Source: Kitasatospora sp. A2-31
Lineage (GTDB): Bacteria; Actinomycetota; Actinomycetes; Streptomycetales; Streptomycetaceae
Reading direction: 5' to 3'
Assembly: GCF_022288725.1 (NCBI RefSeq)
Contig: NZ_JAKNTA010000009.1
Span: forward strand, 126,784 to 190,783
DNA: 64,000 nucleotides
Both the position numbers and the translations under genes were made by a program. The notes below the pieces were generated by a model. The model was not told the DNA's origin, ran no database searches, and worked only from the letters and a program-made list of their open reading frames with translations. Shown here in pieces: positions 8,011-14,401 of the stretch. How positions within the stretch are numbered: the stretch's first letter is position 1; every line of letters starts with the position of its first letter.

Positions 8011-8814
8011 CTAGTCCGCCCAGGCGCGGAGCTCGGCCAGGCGCTCCTGGAGCGGCTCGTAGACGCCGGGCGCCGCCGCGACGGTGAGGTCCCCGTCGGG
8101 GCCGTGTCCCGGGCGGCCGCCGACCAGGGCGCCGGCCTCCGCGGCGATCAGGCAGCCCGCGGCACGGTCCCAGGGGGCGAGCCCGCGCTCGTAGTAGCCG
8201 TCCAGGCGGCCCGCGGCCACGTCGCACAGGTCGACGGCGGCGGCCCCGCCCCGGCGGACGTCGCGGACCTCCGGCATCAGCGCGAGCAGGACCGCGGCCT
8301 GCCGGACCCGCACCTCGCGGACGTAGCTGAAACCGGTGCCGATCAGTGCCCGGCCCCACGGCGGCGCCGGGCGGGCCCCGACCGGGCGGCCGTCCAGGAG
8401 GGCCCCACGGCCGACGACAGCCTGGAACAGTTCCCCGCGCGCCGGCGCGTACACCACCCCGACGACCGCCCGGCCGTCGATCTCGGCGGCCACGCTGACG
8501 GCCCAGGAGGGCAGCCCGTACAGGTAGTTGACGGTGCCGTCGAGCGGGTCGACGACCCAGCGGATCCCGCTGGTGCCGGGCCGCTCGGTGCCCTCCTCCC
8601 CCAGGTAGCCGTCCGCCGGGCGGCGGTCGCCGATCAACTCGACGATCAGCTTCTCGGAGGCGAGGTCCATCTCGGTGACCACGTCGACCGGGCTGCTCTT
8701 GGTCCCCGCCACGCCCAGGTCGGCGGGCCGGCCGTCGCGCAGCAGGGTGCCCGCCTGCCGGGCGGCGTCCAGGGCGACGTCGAGCAGTTCGTCGAGCAGT
8801 TCGGGGCTGGGCAC
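8011..8814 (-). CDS. Inositol monophosphatase family protein
   Basis: A 267-residue Mg-dependent sugar-phosphate phosphatase of the IMPase/SuhB/CysQ fold. Motif A is WVVDPLDGTVNYLYG (about residue 83; the Asp residues bind metal). The upstream EEG and the C-terminal APWDRAAG complete the metal site. The GTG at 8814 is chosen because GAGGAGGA lies 4-11 bp upstream and the domain begins immediately; longer starts add only repeat-derived low-complexity sequence. It follows the ferrochelatase gene by 61 bp and is probably cotranscribed. The exact substrate (inositol-1-P, fructose-bisphosphate, PAP or histidinol-P) cannot be read from sequence. Confidence 0.9.
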   Translation of the reverse strand: MPSPELLDELLDVALDAARQAGTLLRDGRPADLGVAGTKSSPVDVVTEMDLASEKLIVELIGDRRPADGYLGEEGTERPGTSGIRWVVDPLDGTVNYLYGLPSWAVSVAAEIDGRAVVGVVYAPARGELFQAVVGRGALLDGRPVGARPAPPWGRALIGTGFSYVREVRVRQAAVLLALMPEVRDVRRGGAAAVDLCDVAAGRLDGYYERGLAPWDRAAGCLIAAEAGALVGGRPGHGPDGDLTVAAAPGVYEPLQERLAELRAWAD

Positions 8815-8823
8815 GGGGTCCTC

Positions 8824-8879
8824 CTCGGGACGGGGTCGCCGACTCGAACGGGGTCGTCGGCTCGGGACGGGGTCGTCAG
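8824..8879. repeat. Three imperfect 18-19-bp tandem copies
   Basis: CTCGGGACGGGGTCGCCGA, CTCGAACGGGGTCGTCGG and CTCGGGACGGGGTCGTCAG lie head to tail in the spacer between the phosphatase and ferrochelatase genes. The last copy includes the ferrochelatase stop codon. Confidence 0.8.
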
Positions 8880-10033
8880 CGCTCGGCGACGGCCGGGCGC
8901 GCGGCACGCGGGTTGGGGCAGCAGGCCACCGCGCAGACGTCGTGGCTGGGGCCGAGCCGCCCGATCGCGCACCGGGTCACGGCCTCGCCGCGTTCGACGG
9001 CCGCCCGCTCCAGGACGAGGTCGCGCACCGCGGCGGTGAACCGCGGGTCGGCGCCGACGGTGGCCGCACGGGCCACCGGCAGGCCGAGCTCCGCGGCCTT
9101 CGCGGCCGCCTCGGTGTCCAGGTCGTACTTGACCTCCATGTGGTCGGAGACGAAGCCGATCGGCACCATCACCACGGCGGGCGCGCCGTCGGCGTGCTGC
9201 GCCTCGAGGTGGTCGCAGATGTCGGGTTCCAGCCACGGGATGTGCGGGGCGCCGCTGCGGCTCTGGAACACCAGCTCGTAGCGGCGGTCGGCGACGCCGG
9301 TGCGCTCGGCGACGGCCGCGGCGATCAGCCGGGCGACGTCCAGGTGCTGGGCGACGTAGGCGCCGCCGGGCCGGCCGCGGGCCGGGTCGGCCGGGTCGCC
9401 GGAGCTCTCCGCCATGGTCTCCGGGATGGAGTGGGTGGTGAACGCCAGCCGGGCGCCGTCGCGGACCTGCGCGGGCAGCTCCTCCAGCGCGGCCACGGTG
9501 GCGTCGACCATCGGCTCGACGAAGCCGGGGTGGTTGTAGAAGTGGCGCAGCTTGTCGACCCGCAGGGCGGGCAGCCCCTCCTCGGCGAGCGCCGCCAGGG
9601 CGTCGGCGAGGTTCTCCCGGTACTGGCGGCAGCCGGAGTAGCCGGCGTAGGCGCTGGTGGCGAGGACGGCCACGCGGCGGTGCCCGTCGGCGGCGATCTC
9701 CCGCAGGGCGTCGACCAGGTAAGGCGCCCAGTTGCGGTTGCCCCAGTAGACCGGCAGGTCCAGGCCGTGCTCGGCGAAGTCCTTGCGCAGCGCGGCCAGC
9801 AGGTCCCGGTTCTGCTCGTTGATCGGGCTCACCCCACCGAACATGAAGTAGTGCTTGCCCACCTCCTTGAGCCGTTCCTTGGGGATGCCCCGGCCCCGGG
9901 TGACGTTCTCCAGGAAGGGCACCACGTCTTCGGGGGCCTCGGGCCCGCCGAAGGAGAGCAGCAGCAGGGCGTCGTACGGCGGGGCCGCGACCGGAGCGGC
10001 GCCGGAGGGCGAGGGATTGCGCACGTCGGACAT
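8876..10033 (-). CDS. hemH: Ferrochelatase (coproporphyrin/protoporphyrin)
   Basis: A 385-residue ferrochelatase inserting Fe2+ into a porphyrin, last or next-to-last step of heme synthesis. In Actinobacteria the substrate is usually coproporphyrin III (CpfC route). Seen: YDALLLLSFGGPEAPEDVVPF at the N-terminus, metal-site motif FTTHSIPETMAE (about residue 200), FQSRSGAPHIPWLEPD, and PIGFVSDHMEVKYDLD with catalytic His/Glu. A C-terminal CAVACCPNP cluster is compatible with the [2Fe-2S] site known in mycobacterial HemH. It is the first gene of an apparent operon with the phosphatase and is divergent from the MFS gene. Confidence 0.95.
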   Translation of the reverse strand: MSDVRNPSPSGAAPVAAPPYDALLLLSFGGPEAPEDVVPFLENVTRGRGIPKERLKEVGKHYFMFGGVSPINEQNRDLLAALRKDFAEHGLDLPVYWGNRNWAPYLVDALREIAADGHRRVAVLATSAYAGYSGCRQYRENLADALAALAEEGLPALRVDKLRHFYNHPGFVEPMVDATVAALEELPAQVRDGARLAFTTHSIPETMAESSGDPADPARGRPGGAYVAQHLDVARLIAAAVAERTGVADRRYELVFQSRSGAPHIPWLEPDICDHLEAQHADGAPAVVMVPIGFVSDHMEVKYDLDTEAAAKAAELGLPVARAATVGADPRFTAAVRDLVLERAAVERGEAVTRCAIGRLGPSHDVCAVACCPNPRAARPAVAER

Positions 10034-10162
10034 GGGACCGATCCTGCCATTGAGGGGCCGGGCAGCGTGGGCAGAGCCGCGTCAGGTGTCCGGAAAATAC
10101 CGATTGCCAAGGAACGTAAGCTGTGTTGATCAGCCTTGTTCCTTACCCCGCGGAGCTCCCCC

Positions 10163-11419
10163 GTGCTGTCCAGCTATCGCCAGATCTTCGCCGCACCCGG
10201 CAGTCTGGCCTTCTCGTCCGCCGGCTTCATAGCCCGGCTGCCGATATCGATGACCGGCATCGGCATCGTGACCATGCTCTCCGAGCAGAGAGGGTCGTTC
10301 GGCGTGGCGGGCGCGGTGTCGGCCACGCTGGCGGTCGCCGCCGGCGTGCTGGGCCCGGCGGTCTCCTGGCTGATCGACCGCCACGGGCAGCGCCGCGTCG
10401 CCCTCCCCGCCGCCGCGCTCACCGTGGCCGCCGCGATCGGGCTGCTGCTCAGCGCACACTTCGAGGCACCGGCGTGGACGCTGTTCCTGTTCGCCGTCGG
10501 CATGGGCGTGATGCCCAGCGCCGGCGCGATGGTCCGCGCCCGCTGGGCCCACCTCTACCGGGACGAACCGGCCAAGCTGCACACCGCCTACTCGCTGGAG
10601 GCGGTGGTCGACGAGTTCTGCTTCATGGTCGGCCCCATCGTCGCCGTCAGCCTGGCCACCAACGCCTTCCCCGAGTCGGGCGTGCTCGCGGCCGTCGTCG
10701 CGTTCACCGTCGGCATCGCCCTGTTCACCGCCCAGCGCCGCACCGAACCGCCGGTCCACCCGACCTCCGCCCACAACAGCAGCAGCGCCATCCGCAACGG
10801 CGGCCTGGTCGTCCTGGTACTGACCTTCATCGCCACCGGCGCGATCTTCGGCTCGGTCGAGATCGTCACCGTCGCGTTCGCCCGGGCCCAGGGCCACGAG
10901 GGGCTCGCCGGCACGGTCCTCGCCGTGTGGGCGCTCGGCTCCGGGCTGGCAGGCATGGTCTACGGCACCCTCAAGCCGAAGGGCTCGCTGGCGAACCGTT
11001 TCTTCGCCGGGGTGCTGATGATGGCGCTCAGCATGATCCCGGTCCTGCTCGTCGCCTCGACCGTGCAGGGGATGACCGGCCTGCTCGCCGTCGGCGCAGC
11101 CCTGCTGATCGCCGGCGTCGCCATCTCCCCCACCCTGATCTCCGCGATGGCCCTGGTCGAACGCCTCGTCCCGGCCTCCCAGCTGACCGAGGGCATGGCC
11201 TGGACCACCACCGGGCTCGCCCTCGGCGTCGCGTTCGGCTCCGCGGCCGGCGGCTGGGTGGTCGACGCCGCCGGCGCCGCCGGCGGATACTGGGTGCCCC
11301 TGGTCGCCGGGGCGTTCGGCGTCCTCGCCGCCCTCACCGGCCTGCGCCGCCTGCAGTCCGGCATCGCCGCTCCCGACGCCCCCGAGCCGGCCGGACAGAC
11401 CGTAGACCTCGAACGGTGA
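10163..11419 (+). CDS. MFS transporter
   Basis: A 418-residue major facilitator with about 12 hydrophobic segments, polytopic in the plasma membrane. Between TM2 and TM3 is WLIDRHGQRRVALPAAALT, matching the MFS motif-A loop. The two six-helix halves are separated by a hydrophilic segment near residues 195-215 (RRTEPPVHPTSAHN). GTG at 10163 is chosen because GCGGAG lies 6-11 bp upstream; a TTG 27 bp earlier would also keep the frame open. The substrate is not predictable. It is divergent from hemH and ends at a strong hairpin. Confidence 0.88.
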   Translation: MLSSYRQIFAAPGSLAFSSAGFIARLPISMTGIGIVTMLSEQRGSFGVAGAVSATLAVAAGVLGPAVSWLIDRHGQRRVALPAAALTVAAAIGLLLSAHFEAPAWTLFLFAVGMGVMPSAGAMVRARWAHLYRDEPAKLHTAYSLEAVVDEFCFMVGPIVAVSLATNAFPESGVLAAVVAFTVGIALFTAQRRTEPPVHPTSAHNSSSAIRNGGLVVLVLTFIATGAIFGSVEIVTVAFARAQGHEGLAGTVLAVWALGSGLAGMVYGTLKPKGSLANRFFAGVLMMALSMIPVLLVASTVQGMTGLLAVGAALLIAGVAISPTLISAMALVERLVPASQLTEGMAWTTTGLALGVAFGSAAGGWVVDAAGAAGGYWVPLVAGAFGVLAALTGLRRLQSGIAAPDAPEPAGQTVDLER

Positions 11420-11430
11420 ACTGACTACTC

Positions 11431-11466
11431 TCTCCCTACCCGCGGCCCTACCCGCGGGTAGGGAGA
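11431..11466 (+). terminator. Terminator after MFS gene
   Basis: Perfect 15-bp arms (TCTCCCTACCCGCGG and its complement at 11452-11466) with a 6-nt loop, 12 bp after the MFS stop. Confidence 0.8.
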
Positions 11467-11534
11467 CCGCAGGGCGGGCCGACCGCCCCGGAGCGAGCCG
11501 ACACCGTTCGGCCACGGAGCAGGAGGCAACCGCA

Positions 11535-12857
11535 ATGCCCCAGGCCAGTACCGCACCCCGCACCCGCTGGACCAACTGGGCCGGCAACCAGAGCGCCCAC
11601 CCGTCCCGGGTGGTCACTCCCGGGACCGCGGAGGAGCTGGCCAAGGAGATCCTGCGCGCCGCCGACCAGGGCCGTACCGTCAAGGCGGTCGGTTCCGGCC
11701 ATTCCTTCACCTCCATCGCCTCGGCCGGCGACGGCGTCCTCGTCCGCCCGCACGCGATGACCGCAGTCCGGGCCGTCGACCGCGAGGCGGGCACCGTCAC
11801 CGTCGAGGCCGGACTCCCGCTGGCGCGGCTCAACCGGCTGCTCACCACCGCCGGGCTCTCGCTCACCAACATGGGCGACATCGAGGTGCAGACCGTCGCC
11901 GGAGCGACCAGCACCGGCACCCACGGCACCGGCCGCGACTCCGGCTCGCTCGCCGCCCAGATCCGGTCACTGGAGATCGTGCTCGCCGACGGCAGCATCC
12001 GGCACTGCTCCCCCACCGAGAACCCGCGGCTCTTCCAGGGCGCCCGACTCGGCCTCGGCGCCCTCGGCGTGATCACCGCGCTCACCTTCGCGGTCGAACC
12101 GGCCTTCCTGCTCACCGCGCACGAACAGCCGATGCGTTTCGACGAAGTGCTCGGCCGCTTGGACGAGCTCACCGCCGTCAACGAGCACTTCGAGTTCTAC
12201 TGGTTCCCGCACACCGACCGCTGCTCCACCAAGCGGAACAACCGCAGCCAGGGCCCGGCCGCCCCGCTCCCCCGGTTCAAGGAATGGCTGGAGGACGACT
12301 TCCTCTCGAACACGGTCTGGGAGGGCGCCTGCCGGATCGGCCGGCGATTCCCCGCCACCGTTCCCGCCATCGCCTCGCTGGCGAGCCGCGCCTGGTCGGA
12401 CCGCAGCTACACCGACACGGCGTACAAGGTGTACACCAGCCCGCGGAAGGTCCGCTTCACGGAGATGGAGTACGCGGTGCCGCGCGAGGCCGTCGGCGAG
12501 GTGCTGCGCGAGCTGAAGGCCATGGTCGAGCGCTCCGACTGGCGGATCAGCTTCCCGGTCGAGGTGCGGTTCGCTCCGGCCGACGACCTCTGGCTCTCCA
12601 CCGCCAACGGCCGCGACAGCGCCTACATCGCCGTCCACCTCTACCGGGGCTCCGCCGAGCAGGGCTACTTCACCGAGGTGGAGAAGCTGATGACGGCCCA
12701 CCGCGGCCGCCCGCACTGGGGCAAGCTGCACACCCGCGACGCCGGCTACCTCGCCGGGGTCTACCCCCACTTCGCCGACTTCACCGCGCTGCGGGACGAG
12801 GTCGACCCGCAGCGCGTCTTCGGCAACGACTACCTGCGCCGGGTACTGGGCGCCTGA
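11535..12857 (+). CDS. FAD-linked D-arabinono/L-gulono-1,4-lactone oxidase family protein
   Basis: A 440-residue VAO/PCMH-fold flavoprotein oxidising a sugar 1,4-lactone or related polyol. The N-terminal FAD-binding domain shows VKAVGSGHSFTSI (the His of GHS is the usual covalent flavin site) and GATSTGTHGTG. The C-terminal ALO domain shows FPVEVRFAPADD, the catalytic-region RPHWGKLH and the terminal DPQRVFGNDYLRRVLG. GGAGCAGGAGG sits a few bases ahead of the ATG. No secretion signal. The family includes bacterial alditol oxidases, so the natural substrate is open. Confidence 0.92.
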   Translation: MPQASTAPRTRWTNWAGNQSAHPSRVVTPGTAEELAKEILRAADQGRTVKAVGSGHSFTSIASAGDGVLVRPHAMTAVRAVDREAGTVTVEAGLPLARLNRLLTTAGLSLTNMGDIEVQTVAGATSTGTHGTGRDSGSLAAQIRSLEIVLADGSIRHCSPTENPRLFQGARLGLGALGVITALTFAVEPAFLLTAHEQPMRFDEVLGRLDELTAVNEHFEFYWFPHTDRCSTKRNNRSQGPAAPLPRFKEWLEDDFLSNTVWEGACRIGRRFPATVPAIASLASRAWSDRSYTDTAYKVYTSPRKVRFTEMEYAVPREAVGEVLRELKAMVERSDWRISFPVEVRFAPADDLWLSTANGRDSAYIAVHLYRGSAEQGYFTEVEKLMTAHRGRPHWGKLHTRDAGYLAGVYPHFADFTALRDEVDPQRVFGNDYLRRVLGA

Positions 12858-12863
12858 GCCGCG

Positions 12864-12907
12864 CAGCCCCCGGTCAGCCCCCGGTCAGCCCCCGGTCAGC
12901 CCCCGGT
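12864..12907. repeat. Four perfect 11-bp tandem repeats at convergent gene ends
   Basis: CAGCCCCCGGT occurs four times head to tail in the gap between the oxidase stop (12857) and the convergent membrane protein gene. It contains that gene's stop codon (12896-12898), so a change of copy number would alter its last residues. It cannot form the usual terminator hairpin. Confidence 0.9.
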
Positions 12908-13858
12908 CGGTGCCGGGGTGGCCGGGGTGGCCGCGGCCGGCGGCTGCGAGGTCGACCCGCCGGCCGGCTTCGACGCGCCGCCCTCCGGCGACGCCCCGCC
13001 CGTCGGACGGGCGGTCGGGGTCGAGCCCCCGCCCGCCGACGGCGAGGAGCCACCGCCGCCCCCGGCGCTCGGGCTCGCGCTCGGGGCGGCCGAGGGTTCG
13101 GCGGCGTCACCCCGCCCGGCCGACGGCGACGGACCGCCACCGCGCGGCGACGGAGCACCCGACGGTGCACCGGCACCACCGGAGCCGTCCGACGGAACAC
13201 CCGCCGGACCGTCGTCCGGCGTCGACGGGCCGGACGGTTCCGGCCGGTCCGAGCGCTGCGCCGGGCCCGACGGCTTCGGGGCGACCGTGCCGCCGAACGA
13301 CGTGCCGCTGCCCGGCTCCCCCTGTACCGTCGCCGACACCGGCTGACCGGTGGCCAGCTCGAAGGCGACGATCGGCGTCATCGCCAGCACGAACACCAGG
13401 CCGGACACCGCCGCGAAGGTCCGCCACGTCCACCGCCGGCGCGCCCGCACCACCCGGGGCGTACTCCATTCGGAGGAGATCGGTGGACGCCCCACCGCGG
13501 AACCCGCCGCGGCCGACGCCCCGAGCACCGGCTCGAACGCCACCCCGGACGCCGACCCCGCCGGCACCTGCCGCAGTGCGTTCGCCTCCGCCGCGGGCCC
13601 GGTCCGCTCCACCGCCTCGCGCAGTTGCTCCCCGGTGCGCCTGAAGAGGTGTTGGAAGACCGCACTGCCCGTGGTCGCACCGACACTCACCACCGCGGCA
13701 CCCAGAATGGTGCCGTAGACGCCGAGTTCGGACGCGAGCACCGCCCCCACCACGGCGGCCAGTGCACTGGCGACGACCTGAGCCACACTCAGATCAATTC
13801 GCCTGCGACCTTCCTTCTCCTCCTCCTCGGCGGCGGGCTTCTGCTCCGGCATCGACAT
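12896..13858 (-). CDS. Hypothetical membrane protein with long Pro/Ser/Gly tail
   Basis: A 320-residue protein I do not recognise. A charged N-terminus (EEEEKEGRRR) precedes a hydrophobic hairpin at about 24-66, a polar segment and another TM at about 148-170 (TFAAVSGLVFVLAMTPIVAFE). The last 145 residues are almost only Pro, Ser, Gly, Ala and Thr, presumably an extracytoplasmic, cell-wall-spanning linker. No catalytic motif is visible. Its 3' end lies in an 11-bp tandem repeat, so its exact terminus may vary between strains. It is divergent from the sepH leader region. Confidence 0.75.
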   Translation of the reverse strand: MSMPEQKPAAEEEEKEGRRRIDLSVAQVVASALAAVVGAVLASELGVYGTILGAAVVSVGATTGSAVFQHLFRRTGEQLREAVERTGPAAEANALRQVPAGSASGVAFEPVLGASAAAGSAVGRPPISSEWSTPRVVRARRRWTWRTFAAVSGLVFVLAMTPIVAFELATGQPVSATVQGEPGSGTSFGGTVAPKPSGPAQRSDRPEPSGPSTPDDGPAGVPSDGSGGAGAPSGAPSPRGGGPSPSAGRGDAAEPSAAPSASPSAGGGGGSSPSAGGGSTPTARPTGGASPEGGASKPAGGSTSQPPAAATPATPAPTGG

Positions 13859-14242
13859 CCCTCGTCAGTACGACTGTCCTTCGAACAAGTCACTCCATCT
13901 TGCCCAAAGAAGGACACAAGGGACGAAAATGCGGTTGCAGGCCGGAGATATATGTGAAGATGATCACCGTTCCGTGGTCGATCGTCGACCATCGGGGGAG
14001 TGCGCTCTTGAGATTCCCGTGAATCGCGGGAGACTTGAGCGGCGAGCCGCCCCGTTGGATGCCACGAATGGAGTACTGTTCGTAAAGCCTGAGCCCTGGG
14101 TCGACTTGTCGACTGCCCATCAACCGGCAGCTTGACGAGGAGCCACGGAACAGGCACGCACGGCGACGCCCGTCCCGGATCGTCGCGTTCACTGCTCGTG
14201 CGAGGACGGCCGGGACACCCAGGCGCGACGTCGACGGATGGC
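13859..14242. other. Intergenic region upstream of sepH leader
   Basis: Moderately AT-rich for this genome (for example around 13900-13960, with GATATATG). It should hold the reverse promoter of the membrane protein gene and one forward promoter. It contains the possible 22-codon frame at 13954. Confidence 0.5.
13954..14022 (+). CDS. Possible 22-residue small ORF upstream of sepH
   Basis: GTG AAG ATG ATC ... TGA encodes a 22-residue peptide beginning MKMITVPWSIVDHRG. CCGGAG lies 7 bp before the GTG, a good ribosome-site spacing. The peptide has no known relative to me. It ends 380 bp before the sepH start, so it could be a leader peptide or a spurious frame. Evidence is only the ribosome site and a plausible residue composition. 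Confidence 0.25.
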   Translation: MKMITVPWSIVDHRGSALLRFP

Positions 14243-14344
14243 GTGGCAAAAAGGCAACCGTGCCACAGCGGCGTGCCCGGGCGTAAGCCCGACACGCCGG
14301 GGAACTCAGCAAGGTTGTGGCCAGTCGCGAGCGGGCAGGCCACA
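14243..14344 (+). ncRNA. Candidate structured RNA leader upstream of sepH
   Basis: Three hairpins in series: GTGGCA/TGCCAC (14243-14266), CGGCGTG/CACGCCG extended by CGGGC-GTAA-GCCCG (14269-14299), and TGTGGCC/GGCCACA (14316-14344). CAACC in the loop of the first (14255-14259) can pair with GGTTG (14313-14317), and that pseudoknot overlaps the base of the third hairpin, so the two folds compete. It ends 57 bp before the sepH start. I could not match it to a riboswitch class I know. Confidence 0.35.
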
Positions 14345-14401
14345 CTCAGTACGGGAGCAGCGACGCAGGTGACGTCGGCAGGCACCACCCGGGAGGTAAC
14401 C

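Noticed and set aside
12864..12907. CRISPR array
   Set aside because: Units are 11 bp, contiguous and without spacers; no cas genes are present.
14243..14344. SAM-I/SAM-IV or cobalamin riboswitch
   Set aside because: A GGCAACC string is shared with SAM-type switches, but the other conserved core elements and a metabolic gene downstream are absent.
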